Origin: Acanthornis magna
Lineage: Eukaryota > Chordata > Aves > Passeriformes > Acanthizidae
Assembly (NCBI GenBank): GCA_036785705.1
Contig: JAWUZG010000001.1
Location: 9,300,001-9,364,000 of the forward strand
DNA length: 64,000 nucleotides
Direction: 5' to 3'
Both the position numbers and the translations under genes were made by a program. Shown one piece after another: positions 27,401 through 42,400 of this stretch. The number at the start of each line of letters is the position of its first letter. The first letter of the stretch is position 1. The notes beneath the pieces are model-generated. The model saw nothing but the letters and a program-made list of their open reading frames with translations, was not told where the DNA came from and searched no databases.

Positions 27401-30400
27401 CCTTGCCAAGTAATTATTGAGAGGAAGAATACTCCCAGAGTCAGCTCTGTCTTTGGGATAGTGGTCCAAGCTTTATAAGCTCAGTAAAATCCTTCCAACC
27501 CTTGTTCTGTCCTGGTGCTGAGCTCTTGAGCAGACACCAGCAATGAGCCCAGAACATCCATACAGCAGAACAAGCCACAAACTGGAAGAGGAGGCACATA
27601 CCTACGGCAGCAACACTCCCTATCCATGCAGTCACCCTCAGCTGAAGTATGTCAGAGATGTTTCTGAACACCTCATGTATCTATTCAAGCTATGAAAAAG
27701 ACACAAAATTCCTGAAAACCTGACAATACTACAATGCTGAAAGCAATTTAAATTTATTCTGGGAATGTTGACTACTCATTGGAAAAATAAAGGACTAAAC
27801 CAGAAAATAAAATATCACCTTCAGCTGTTAGGAAAGGTCTGGAGAAAAACTGTTTACAGAAGCAAGCAAATAGGAAATTAAAAAGGGATAGAAGAGCATG
27901 GGATATTAAGAGGCCTTGAGGCATTTGCTAGTGTTCTGACATATCCATATGGCTCCTCAAGAGAGAAACTTCATTGTTGTCAGATGTGAATCTGAGTGCA
28001 TAAAAGGTGCCAAGTACTCTTACCTACGAAAGTGAATTGAGGCAGAAAATAAAGGCATCGGAGATAAAAGAGATGCTTCAGAGAAAGAAAGGCTTACAGA
28101 ACCAGGGAAACAAGATCAGATTTCTCACTTCCAGCTCTGCAGTATGTTTGAGTAGACATTCTAAAAAAAAGGATAAAGCAGTAGATAAGAGATACAGATA
28201 ATTCCTTCAAAACCTTTCCCCCTCCATGCTCCCTGCCTGCTATACATACAAAGGTAAACAAACAGTGTTTGTTTTCAGACTGAACAGCCATTAGTCATAA
28301 TTCCCAAAGAGAAATGTACTTGCAAGTGCCAAGCGCAGCTGGGACTGTATTAACACAGTTGGACAACAAGGGAAACTGTGTTCCAGAGAGATCAAGGGCC
28401 AAGAGAGGTTGGACCAAGACTTTTTATCCTGAGAAATGAAGGAAACCAAGCAGCGACCTAATAGCAAACTTCTAATAGTTTTGATGCAACTTCCCTTCCC
28501 CTCTGTCTGTGACACTGTCCATGCACACAGATATTTTAGAAAATGTTGCTTTATTCTTTGGATAAAACCAGCAGGAATATAGAACTTCATTTTACATCAG
28601 TGCTACTATTAGATCACCTGCTACTCACAACTATACTCTGGACATTCATTTTTACTGTATTTCACAGGCCCCAAACCTATCCCTTCTTTACAAACATGTA
28701 TTCACACCCATTATCTGTTTTTCTTCACAGTCTATTTCTCATTTCCCCACTAGATTCACTCACCCATTCTTTACATATATTGTGCTACTCCCTTTCACTC
28801 TACACTACTCCAACTCAAAACCCCTATAATTTCCCAAATATTTCTGGAATTTCTCTCCCAATAAGCAAATCCACACATAACCAAGGCACATCCTTCTCAT
28901 GCCACATCCACAACACACGTAAGACCCAATGGTACCATCAGGCATGAAACAGATTCCAAACAAGGAACAGTTAAATAATCTACAGTCTCCCAGTTTGAAA
29001 AATTGACAAATTAAGGGGGAAGGGGGTGTATAAAAGAGATCTATCAAATTATCCTGCAGCAGTGAAAATGAAGACAGGCTCAGACCCTCATTGTTGCATG
29101 AACAGGGCATGAAATGAAGGCATAGGAGCTGGGTTAAAAAAAAGCAAGGAGGTGTCAGTTCTTACTCAGTTAATTTGTGGAACTCGTTGCCCAGCGTGTT
29201 GCAATGTCAGAAGTTTGTTCTGGAGGAGACAGGAGAAGTTCAAAGGAATAGGGGTCAGCTGAGGATTCCCAAATACAGAGCACTGTATTTGGCTCATGAA
29301 AACCTCACATCACAAGCGGCTGGGGCTGCACTTTTGGTCTCCATTAGATAATGCACCTCATGGACCTCTGGTCAGACTATACAGCTGGGTTTGATCCCAG
29401 GCAATATGTAAGATGTAAGTTTCTTATTACAATGAAAGAACATTTTTTACAGCATGACTGACGCAAAAAGGGGATTTTTAATCTGTAAGATATTTAGTTC
29501 ATATACAAAAATTAATCCAGTAAATGTACAAGGGTAATTGAAATAATACCTAAGCTGCATTTTTTTATAGAATGGAATTCTCCTTTTGACTAGAGGTAGA
29601 AAATAGAGAACAGGAAAATATTCCCTAAACATATAAATCCTCATAATTTTTTGAAAAAGTGATACAAAATCAGTGAAAAATGTTCATAAAATATGAGGAC
29701 AAATGGTTAAAAAGCATTATACTTTTGAAGACCTCATTTCTGAACTGCTTGGAAATTGCAATAAATTCTGTATTTAATAATTATTTCAGGAAATTTCATG
29801 TTTCTTAGTTATCTCATAGCAAATAATTTTTTCCAGATGTTTTCCATGTTTCTTTCCCACTCCCAATTTGCTTCATTCTCAAGTTTCTTTTTCTCTTAGA
29901 GCAAACACTTGGCTCTAAAAACCCCCAAAAAATCAAGAAAGAATTGTCGGAAAAATCTGCTCCATGCAGTGTGTAGAGTGTTCCTGTTTTCCTTGCAGAA
30001 TAGTAATCTTAACTGCTGAGATGCTGACATTGCGTGTTTGCATTTATATACATACCAATGACACTACAGCTGGATTGAAGATGGGTAAAAATAGCAAGCC
30101 CCCCACAAAATAAAAATCTGAGTTCATTTACCTAGGATCATATTTTTACAAATGCAATAGTTCTGTTTGTAATTTTACTATAAAGTATGCAGATAATTGA
30201 AATGTATACAATACCAAGCTAATTCTGGACTGTTTTCCTTATACAGAAATGTTAAGATTTTACTCCTTTCACAGTAAATTTATAATTTTTCTGACATTGG
30301 AATATACTTCTCCCCCTTTGAATGCCTGAATAGAAAAACTTGAATATACTGTGCCATCAGTGTTAAAAATAGCATTGGGTCTATTTATGACAGTGTTCCA

Positions 30401-33400
30401 TAAAATCCAAGCCAACAGGTGTCTTAGACTTTAAACATTTGTATTGAAGGCGTCCTAGACTAGAATTGTTAATGTTAATTTTGCCTACCTAAATATTATT
30501 AGTGCAAGGTAGTAAATTTTAAACAGCATTTCAAAGGACACCATAGCATGTTCTAAATTTACAACTGTCTACAAATCTCACACCATGGTAAATTTATTTA
30601 TTACTGAAATGTTGCTGTCACTGGGGAAAGTTTGGGGCAATTTTTTTAACAACAGCCATCAAGAAATCTGTCCATGTAAGATGTAAAGGAGATTGAATGT
30701 TATTCCATGCTATCATCATTCTAGTTTAGCCATGATAAAATTAGCAGCATTTGACCACTTTCACCTACCATTCCACCTTCAGCCGATTTTCATACACTCT
30801 TTCTTTAATAGCTCTGTATTCACTTCGGCACCTAAGAAGTTGTTGCACTAGTTGGGAAGCTTCACTGGAAAGTTCTTCGGGGAACTGGTGTGCTTTTTCC
30901 AGTTCACATTGTTGTTCCAGTTCTGCGCTCAGACGTTCGGCTTCCTGCAACAGCTGGGTCTCAGATTCCTGTAAACTAAATATAAAGATTTAGAACTAGT
31001 CAATGAGAAGCACAAGCTTTGTATTTATACTTCTTTACATACCTGTAATATTTGATTCAATGATTTCAAGATGAGATGGAATTAAGATCTGAATAATCTT
31101 GTCTGACCTCCTAGTTGACCCCGCCTTGGACAGGAGGTTGGACCTCCTGAGTTCAAACCTGAATCATCCTACAATGCCATGAGAGCAGTGGAATCTTTTC
31201 TCAGGGGGATTTTTCTGCATGCCTACACATGGAGTGAGATTCATCTAATCTAATTTTAACCAGATGATAGATTGTTGCTTAGTCTAATTTATATGTCTAA
31301 CACTTCTAGACACAAATGAAGAGACAGGGAATCCATCTTATGCTAAGAAGTGCCAAAGGCTAGATCTGATTCAGTGTGGGGGCCTATAATAGCAAAGTAT
31401 CCACCAGGAAAGGCTCAGTCTGGCCTATAAGGCAACTATGAGTTCTTAATAAACACCGGGACATTTACCCAGTGATTAATTACATCTTGCTACTGCTATA
31501 GTGCTACTAGGATCTGAAATAACTCATTTGATGATGATACACAAGCTGAAAATGCATTTTTCAGCATCTGTGGAAACCTGTAGGTCAATGATCAATGATC
31601 TGATCTGACTTGTATCACCAAAGACTAGTTCCACAGAAACAGCAAACTAGATCCTGTCAGTGTCAGGAGACTGGTATTCATAATATATTTAGAAACCTGT
31701 GTAGTGATAGCTGAAAAAAATCCTAAAGGGTCTTAGTAAAATACATTGATTACTATGGAAAACTCTTAAAGGGAACTACAGCATGAAAATTCATATACAA
31801 TGCACCACACATAAATCTATGCTTTATGCTATAGAAACCATTGTGTATGCCTCCTCAATATTACTACATTATGACTTTTATATAATGGTATACTAAAATT
31901 ATTCACAAATTATGTAGAAGAATACAGAACTCTATCACTTGCTTTTTACTGATTAAAAATAAAGTGCAATTTAATTTTTTTAAATAAAGACAAAGGATAT
32001 TAGAATTTCCCATACTGAGAAGCTCTTGACATGAATTTTGGCTCAAATTTGACATTTATGTCTTAGACAGAAAAACAAAATTACATATCCCACAAAAGAA
32101 TAGAGTTGAGACAGTAAAGTGATTATAAAAATACAAAATATAAAACTGACTATACTGCACAAACATAGTTGAAATACGATGGTAGGAAAAGTTTTGATTC
32201 GTGCAAGATTTCTCCCTAGATAACCACTTCCTTTTTCTTAACTAGAAAAAAGAAAACCACAGACTTCAACAGAAAACAGAGTGTGCTTTCATCATGAACA
32301 AATAATTTTCTGTGTGGTGTACTTACACATATGAAGGGAAAAATAAACAGACTTATTGACACTGGATTATAAATTATATTTAAATCTTCTTTAAATCTAA
32401 TAGAATGTATGCAGTTGTAGGAGAAAATATAATTGCTTGTAGTAATACACATAATTTCAAACAGAATTCTTTTGTAACACATACATTTTACATACAGTTA
32501 CATGAGAACCAAATCCTTAGTACTGATTTTTTCAAGATGATTTTAAAAAAAAGGAAAATAGAAACAGGAGTTGAGTGTTGAATCTAGATTTTGCTCCCTA
32601 CAGATGCCAGCAGTATTTTTACATGTGTTGATTTAAATTTAATTGAAGACAATAAAGAAATAACTGGACATCTACACAATGTACACATATAGAATCACTT
32701 GACTGCAAAAGTAGGTTTGTGCAGTCTGATGTGGCAGCTTTTGAATTTGTGAAATAACTGTGAGGCTTAAGAAGACAAGATTCTCAATCTGCCAATGCAT
32801 CTTCATTATTACCTGAGTATCTTCCAGTCTGGCTTCTCAGAATATTCATACTAGGTTCCTAAATTGAGATAATATAAATAAAAATCTACAACTAGGCCAC
32901 ATAATTGAGTGACTGAAAGGTTTTTCAGGGGCCAAATACAAGCTCAGTCACTTCAACTTTAGATGCAGCCTGACTGCAAAGTGAGTGGGTGAGACAGCAC
33001 CACAATGGGATGAGAGCCTGTTCTCAGCAAACATAAATTCAAAAGCACATAACACTTTGAAGAAAAGTATCAAAGATATTATCTGCCAGGTGACATCTTT
33101 CAGCTTTTCAGGATGCCAAATTGTGCAAAACCGAAAGCAAGAACTAAAGGAGTATTTGCCACTAAACAGAGGACTGCACTATACACTTACAGCTCTGCGT
33201 ACAACGGCAAAAGCCTTGGAAACCACCTGCTCACAGATTAATTGCATTCATCATATTAGACAAATTTGTACTGTATATCAGAGAGATCAAGTTGCAATCA
33301 TTTGTTTCAACATGGCATTGCAACAGCACTAGGACAGATAGGCATCAATCAGGAAAGAGATTGAATTCAACTGACATAGGTGAAAAAATAAGTTCTTGAT

Positions 33401-36400
33401 TCACAGAATTGTACTGCATATGTTAGGGTGAAGAACTAACAGTGAAAAAGAGGTATTGATTCGATGAATGGTTCATTGCAGGAAGAGAGTATACACACAC
33501 CTACTGCACTTACCACCAGGACCATCTTCACAGCTGATGGAGAAAAGCAGACACTTGCAGATGTCTGTGTAAGGAGGAAGTGTGTGGTGCCTATTTCTTT
33601 CTATTGACTGTTAAGGGACTCTTGGTGCCTTGTTCAGATGAGCATGGCTACTGATGCTAACATATGGACAAGTGAATCCCACTTTTGATGTCTGAAAAGT
33701 CCTTAAAATATACTAGAGATCATTATTGATTTTTGGTAATTGATTTGCCTTGCTTTCTTTTACCTGTAGAAGAAATTTATCTGTGGGAATTAGTGCTTGT
33801 TCACACATTGGCATTTTGCTTTGACACATGACTACATCTAATAAAGAATGTGACATGATTCTCTCTGATCCACTTTCTTACAGAAGTATGACCATTTCAT
33901 ATTCCTGTGAGAATGATGAAAAGAATGAGAGATGTAATCTACCATCTTACATTTTCATGCTTTTGGTGCAAGATGTTAAGGGTAGTTTTGAGTGTGACAA
34001 AAAAGACAGCTGAGTCCTGTTTACACTCTGGCCATATTCTACTCGCTATACACACAAAGGGATTGCCTTTCCATAAATGAATGTCCCATATAAAAGAATA
34101 CTGTATAAATACATAAAACATGTAGGAATATGTTTGTATTTTTCCAATGAAAGATTGTTTTCAAACTAATATTGGCTAAATCCCAAATAACCTTGAAAGT
34201 TCCTATTAAATAATACTGATTTTTAACCTTGTGTTCTTGCTTTCTCCTTATGAACTATCACTGTAAGAAAGTCTTAAATGATATTCAGGCATCAGCATGA
34301 GCAGAAAATTACTTTAAATATATAATGCTTTGGCTACTGAAAGTCTAAAAAGGAATATTATACCTTATCACAGCCTTATGCAGAATGGTGTACTGTTCCT
34401 TCAGCTCAGCTACTCTGGTGTCTGTGATTTTTCCATCAGAAAACAGCTATGGAAGGCAAACAGACAGTTATGAAATCTCCTCAGCACTAATACTTTCATT
34501 CTGCTGCAAGTTTTTATAACTGTAATTGGCAGCCTTTCAGTTTATACAGACTGTGGTCACATAACAAATTAAATACACAACCAAATCAAATACACAGACA
34601 AAAAAAAAGCTTATTTACATAACAATTCAAAGCATAAATATAAGAACATAAAGAATGTGTCTGTCACAACTACAGTGCTACATGCAGTGTACCATTTCTT
34701 CTCTGAATTTCTGTCTGTAATAATATTTAATGATAATTCTATCTTGACTTTGAACTCAGGCTCTAAGTAACCTCTTTTCCACATTGCTAAATGGGTTCAG
34801 TTTTGGTCCAAACCCACTGGCCTGCAAAGGCAAAAATGAGGATTTAAGTGTCTCCACAGGCAGTAGGGTTGTAAAAAAAGGGAGCTAGGCTAAAGCTGTA
34901 TTATCCCCAGACAACTGAACACTTTACTGTACATGCCTGTGCAGGTCTTCAGCAAACACAAAGATCAAACAGGTCTTTTAAATACCTCCAGGGATAGTGA
35001 CTCAAACTCTTCCATGAGCAGCCTGTTCCAAAACTTGACCATGATTTCAGTGAAGAAGTTTTCCTAATATCCACTCTAAACCATTCTGGTGCAACTTGAG
35101 GCAATTTCCTTCTGTCCTACCACTTGTTACCTGGGAGAAAACACTGACCTTCACCTCCTTTCAGACAGTTGTGGAGAACCGTAAGTTCTACCCTGAGCCT
35201 CCTTTTCTCCAGGCTGAACAACCCCAGCTCCCTCAGCTGCTTTTCATCAGACTTGTGCTCCAGACCCTTCCCCAGCTCTGCTGCCCTTCTCTGGACACAC
35301 GGCAGCACCTCCATGTCTTTCTTGTAGTGAGGGGCCCAAAAGTGAACATGGCTTCACCATTGTTGAGTGCAGGGGGACAATCACTGCCCTGGTCCTGCTG
35401 GCCACAATTTTCCTGTGTAATATTTCTTTAGGAAACCCTTCTTCCCCTCCTTTGGTCACAAGTAAGGAGAACCACTTTAAATCCAATTAAAAAATGTAAG
35501 GTGATCCAGCTCTGTAAAAGCCCATGGCTAACCTTGTGGGGCAGCAAGTCAAATCTGAAACTGTGATGGGACCCTGCCAAGAAATGTGATTATACAGAGT
35601 TGCTGAAATAAGAAGTGAAATTACTACAGCACCAAGAAAATCCCAGAAGTTATAATTCAACCTTCAGAATATTCAGAAGAAACCATCTAGAACTAATCCA
35701 ATGGTCAAGAAGCAGAATACAAGTTAATATGTCAAAGGAAGTATATATTTTCTTCATAAATGTTCAAGTATTTTTGAAGATCTGTTCCAAAATATTTAAT
35801 AGTAGCAAAGACAATCTTTGGTCCCTGAGACCCCGAGAAAAGAAAAGAAGAGCTGCCTTTCATTTGTTTGCATGAGATTAAAGATAAGCAGCTCTCAAAT
35901 ATTTATTTTGGCATTCTCTGTGATCAAAGATACTGCTCACTTAACTTCAAAATACTAACTAGATTTTCTGTGAGAAAGAAAATATTTCCCTTTCTCAACC
36001 CATTTATTTCTTAGCCTCATATGCAGATATAGTTTTCCTATTTGGGTGGTACCTCACTAATGTGGTTTCTCCATGCTCCTCTGATCTGTACCTGTGAGTT
36101 ATGAATTTTTTACTGCTTAGGTTCTCACTGCAGATCTATGCCATGTTTGATAGTGTTTACACAGAGATAAACTCACTTGTCCCAGAGGCTGTATCTTCTT
36201 CTTTATGTCCATAAACTTTTTACAGATTTGACACCTAATTTCTCAATTCAATTCTGAACTAAGAGTTCTATTTCAGTAAATTTGGTTCTACACAATGTGC
36301 AGACTGGTAGCATTGAGGACTACACAAGACAGACTGCATGCATGGCATACCAGCATGTCAAAGGCAGTGAGACTTACGTGGAAAGTTTCATCACCAGATA

Positions 36401-39400
36401 GTTCCCATTACCACAGCATTATTGAGAGAGCCATCCAAGAGACACCACTGGGCTACCCTGTCCCAGGATTTGTTTTTAAAGTCTGGTATACTGTTTTCTC
36501 CAAGATTCTTGGAGGGGCAGAAGGGCAAGAAGCAACTGCTTGAGAGGAAGAAACAGTTTGTGGAAGAAGTGAGGAAACATGTGATCCTACTCTAGAAAAA
36601 TTTTATTGATTGTAATGATAAAACCAGACAAGAGATGATGCCCTTGATATACAGATACGTAATTCTTTCAAGGTGGCCTGTCCTACATTAATGATAAAAT
36701 AATCAACAGTATTTATGCACTCATAAGTGCATTGCTCCAAAGCTCTCACATTGCTGGGTTAAGTAAAATGTAGTTCTCCTCAGTGTAACTAATGATGTTG
36801 CTACACTGAAAAGTAAAAGAGAGAATGAGAAGATGGAGTAGTGCGGGAAAAAAAAGGGCTGGTAAATGGCAACTGAAGATGACTTCTTTCTGTCCTGCGT
36901 TAATCATAAAGCCTTGAAAGATCTGAGGTAATTTTATTACACTGGTGATCTCAAATCTGGAGTCTGGAATATAGTTGGATAAATATTCTTGACTTGTTGA
37001 GTCTTCCAGTCACACTCCACGTCAGTTGTACTTAACTGCATATTGCTTTTCTTAGACTTTCTTTCTCATTACAGAATGAACTGGGACCCCATACATTTTC
37101 AAACACACTCAACATTGATAGATCATCTGGATAAACCAGAATAAATTTTCTTTATCTAAATGCAGAATTACAGGAAGGCTGGATGAAGATTTGTCTTTTA
37201 ACAGATGGTTGCCTGGCAACTTTCTGATTTGTTTCCCCATACACCCATAAACGTAATTACATTGAAAATATGGAAGTATGTGTCTTGTTACTGGATTTAC
37301 TTGCATCTTTTCCTTTTAATTTAAAATTTCTGTTATGTTTATTTGACCCTTTTAAGTTACCCTTTCTTTTACTTTATCCTCATCCTAAACTGATTAACAT
37401 GAGTGTAATTTTCTAGCTTTGTTACATTTTTTTTATTGCTTCACAATTTGAAGTCTGGCTTTTCTACTAGAAAAACAAAACAAAATCAAATCCCAACCCA
37501 AATTCCAAAGTAAATTTGTCTCCTTCAATCAGTAGAAAGGCCCGTGAAGTAAAGTGCTGGATAATTCTGTTCTATTGCAAAAAATGTGGAGGAAAATTTT
37601 GCTGAAAAGGTTAAAGGGAAGGACATATCCTTAATATTTTACTAGCAGAAAAAGGTAGATTTTCTGGCTCTGAGGAGGAATCATGTAAATATAGGAGTAC
37701 ACGAGAAAAACGGACCTTACACATGCACAAATAGCTGTTCTGTACACCTGAAAAGTTTTTTTCTCTACCCATATCAGTGATAAGTTCATATTCACTTGCT
37801 ACCAACAGTTCCCCATCAGACCTATCTTCAAAATATCCTGATGAAAATTCCAAGAAAAAGTGAGCACTGTGTGAGGTTACACACTATCTGAGGGACCTCT
37901 TTTATATCCTTCCAGCTTGACTTCAGACTTAGCCCCTGGATCTAAGACCACAGTATTTTCTCCAAGGATGGAAGGTGGATATGGATGTTTGTAAGGAAGA
38001 GAACATGCCAGAATATGAATGGGAATTAAACCACACAAGAGAGAGGATCCATCTGATAAATAAGGCACTCATCCACGTGAGCAAAACTAGTGAAATCTGG
38101 CCCTAACTTTATCAATGCCTCCTCACTCCTGCATTAAGTGCACTGAGCATTCTCCATTTTATCAGATTATATTCAATTCATTCTGACAGTCAGCTCAAAG
38201 CAATACACCATGGAACTCATCTGAAATTCCGAAACAAGTTTTCTGTAACACAAATGTGACATAAATAAGAACTCTAGGAACATTTCCCATTTGAAATTTC
38301 AAGGCTTTTTTAAAAGTTCTTCTGGGACTCTCCAGAAATGAATAAAATTCAGCTAAATTTTAAACTTAAATAGATGATGAAATCTGAATGTTGGTCTAAT
38401 TCTTCACAGCCTTTTGATAAAAAAAGCACACAAAATAAGCATAGAAGATAAATAAAGTCACCACCAAGAAATTATTGATTAACATCAACTACTCATAATC
38501 ATTATTAAAGTGAAGCTCTTGAGTATTCTTAGGAAAGACTCAATTTCAATAGTGCCTAGGATCTCTGCATTTCGGAGAAATGATGTAGCTAACACATGTT
38601 TCTAATTATGTTTGCAGTTACTGCAAAACAACTAAAATGTATTCTGAGCTCAGATGGAATAATAACACTTTCCCCTTCTTCATTCTAAGTTGTAGGTTTT
38701 GTAACCGTAAAAGGCATTGTGACTATGCTTAAAGTTATTTTAACACATAGCATGTCCAACATTTTATATTAATTTGCTTTTCAAACATCTGAAAAGTCTC
38801 ATCAAACAACTCTTTTGCCTCCTAATAATAGACTAGAGAAAAATATCAAGGGATTGATATATTTTATAGTTTGTATACATACACTCAGGATTTCAGTATA
38901 GTATTAGCCACTTGACATATGGCTCTTGTAGCCAGTCTGCTATGTCAGGTTTGGAATTTTCTTTCTGTGCTGTTTATTTGAAGAGCTTTTCTTACCTCTT
39001 TCATACAATACTTAAAAGTTTAAGCATTTAGGAAAGAGAGAGGTCAAGTGCTCCTCTTTGAACAGAGAGCTCTGCATCCTCTATCAAAATCCTTATGCAA
39101 CTACACAGTTTGGACACTTAGCACACAGTTTAGGTGCTCCTTATTCTGGGGAGAATAAATCACCTTCTCAGGAATTGTTTCAACACCTCAGAGGGGCAGC
39201 CGGTACAAGCACTCTGAACCCATGCTATGACTCTCGCATTTCTATCCATCTTGCTGGACACCACCTCCACAGGATCACAGGGCTAGGGATATCTGCTGCT
39301 GTTTGGCTTGTCTGTGCCTGGTATCTCTGAATTATCTAGGCAAAATCTTGGACCCATGATAATAAAGGGAACTGAAGATTCCTCCTCAGGGTCAGCCCAT

Positions 39401-42400
39401 TGCTCAGAGCAAGTTCAAAACTATGACTTCTCACGAATTCTGAAGATCATGCCCTGGCTACTTCAAGATGGATCATCCAAAAATGAAGGAAAAACAATTA
39501 AAAGGTTGTGTTTGTAACCTCTCTGACAATCTTTTAAAAAGCCAAAACACAACACAAGAAAATTGCTCCAAAAATTACCAGTCCTGATGCCAGAGAATTT
39601 AACAGACTTCTGTGTCGATTTCAATACATAGGACAATTTTTACCATCTTCACCATTTGCCTAGAGGACTTAAAGCATGCACTTCATTTTCCAGAATGTTG
39701 TTTACATAATTTTTACTACAACACAATGTAAAGCAAAAAATAAACTCCACATAATACAGGAGAGGAATAAAGTCAGAAAAATTAAGGCAGGAAGGAACCC
39801 CTGGATGCAGTCCACCCTCTTGCTCAAAGCAGGGGTAAGTTCACAGTTAGGCTAGGTCACCTGAGGGCCCTGCCCTGTCAAATTTTGAGAAAGTGGTGAC
39901 TGAATAAGGGTGCAGTGACTGAATATATATTGCACCCGTTATAAGATAGTCCCTATATTCTGCTGATGTACCATCAACTCTCTCTAATTTTTACTCTAGA
40001 GAAGATACTGACTTGTCTTGAAGTATATTGAGTCTAAACACTGACTACCTTACTTTGTCTCACATGCATATTTTTCCCAAACTGCAGTTAAAGACTGAAA
40101 TACATGACCTTTGGCCTTTAGGAAATATAAGGAAGGCAAAAAGAAATACCAGAATAGAGACTAATATTCAAGTAAGTATATGTAAGATTCTAATTATTTT
40201 TAATAATAAAATTTACCTAGTTAAATGATTTCAGACTGCTTTCTAGCATTTGTAAGAAATAAGAAACATTCTCAGTGAGGGTCTTAGTTGCTTTTGACTA
40301 TAGCAAGAGCCAAAGATGACTACCTAGCTCAGCCCAAACACCAGATGTTTAGATGACCTAAACTCTGATTTTAATGTAAAGTATAACATCACAATTTCTA
40401 TATGCCCAGAAAATATAATCTTACACTTCTTATTCAGTCCTTGTGCATTTTTCAGTATGCCTCAAATATTCATACAGAGTTATGGAAGACGAACACTTCC
40501 AAAGTTATAATTTCTCTACTTAACACTATTTCAGGCTTCAGCACATATTTCTAAGTATTTTAAAACAGGAAGACAAAAATCACTGATTTAAGACTGTAAA
40601 TATTTAGTTACACAATAAATTGTAATTATTGGTATGCAATTCTGCATTCTGTTTTGGAGATTGGGAAACATTGAAAGTACATGCAGAAATAGCTATACTG
40701 CAGATATTTAGGGAATTATATGCCTTGCTTAAGTCATTATTCTAGAGAAAGGTTATGATGGTAGAAAGTAAAGAAAAATGCAGTGAGGTTTTTAAACTAA
40801 TACTGTAACTAGAGTTTAAAAATAAGGTTCCCTCTCATCTGGAATTACATACGTTTATTACAGGAAGTAGACTTTTTAGAATAAGTATGGGAAGTCCATA
40901 GAAAAAGCCTATTTATTAGCTTTTCAAGTAGAAAAACATTTGTCTCTGAGTTTCCTGAACATTTAATTTACGTGATAAACAAGAATACTTGAAGCCATGA
41001 GGTTATTGGTTACACAAATGCAGACAGGTGAGGATAAAGGCATACACAAAAATCATAAATACACTTACTTACAGTAGATACACCACTGTACTGCCTTACA
41101 TTGAACATCTACAATTTTACTTTATAATTACAGATGGATGAACCAGGCATCCTTTAATGAAAAATAAACTGTTGAAAAGCCTTCTAAAACTAACAAATAA
41201 TGACTAGGAAAAATAATATCACAAATTCTTTCCCAAGGCATGGTTCATAACAGTAGTTTTGTCCCCCAGTTCATGGGAAAATGCAATCCCTACGTGGAAA
41301 ATATGAACATCAGCCACAATCAAGACGGTACAGTGGGTGAGAAAATACTGGTGGCCAATTGAGTCTTGCATGGCTCAGAAAAGAGGGCATAGGAGATTGA
41401 TAAGACAGGCATTTTAGGAAAGGATATAGCTTTCCTGCTGCTTGGCTATGAAGCTTGAAATCAGGATAGTAAATAACCTGCAGAGTCTTACATTTGCTGC
41501 TTTTATTGGAGCAGGTTTGCAGGAATCAAAACAGAAATTTTTCTGAAAAGACATAGCAGGGAGAGGCTTTTGTATTTGGTGTATTATCACTCTGAAAGTG
41601 CATTCGGGTTTATTCTCTTCGTATATTGAGCCAACTACAGCATCTTGTATGGCTACAGATAAAGGAAATATTCAGCAGTAAATTGTAGATTTGGAGCAGG
41701 CAGATCAGATGTCATGGGAGAAATAGAATTAATAAGAATGTAGTTTTGTGGATCTCCTTCTTTACAAATATGGTCCTCACCTTAACAGAAGGAGAGATTT
41801 TCTTTCACCACATGAATTTTATACCATGTATGACATTTACAATTGCTGATATAAATATCATATCTACTGCTTACATACTCTATGTTGGTGCTGCCTTTCT
41901 TCTTGTTGCCAGAATTTACAAATAAAACAATGAACAATTTAAGCAGGTAGGAAAGTCATGCATCCACTAGTTCTATTTAATCTGTAAATAATTTAATCAG
42001 AATAAAAATATTAACAATTAATATCAAAAGGAATAGGACTGCCTTTCCTTTTGCATTCTGATGTGCTCTCATAGACGCGAGGAAGTTGAATAGGTAGTCA
42101 CACAATTCAGTGGGCAACATAAGGACAGCTTGCATGAAGAGTGACCACTGAATTAAAAAAGAAAACAATTTATTTAATCAGAAATAATTCTAAATCAGAA
42201 TTTGTTTCTAATATGGACTTTTGGTATATATTCCACATTGTGGAAAAAATGGAAAACTAATACAATTACTTTTCATTCTCTTTCTCAGCCAAAATACATC
42301 ACAGAATCACTGAAGTCTACAAAAAACATCCAAAATATTACTGCAGCAGTTGAATCTTAAAACATTACATCTCTGCCAACAAAATGGTTCATATGAATGA

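Noticed and set aside
30761..30768. In-frame TAG after CCDC146 exon 3 as a premature stop
   Set aside because: It lies past the donor GAATG|gtaggt, which phase and alignment to exon 4 both support.
32985..33332. 115-codon plus-strand open frame as a gene
   Set aside because: No recognised domain, no splice or promoter support, and of a length expected by chance in 64 kb.
35096..35431. 111-codon open frame in intron 1
   Set aside because: Lies wholly within a CR1 fragment.
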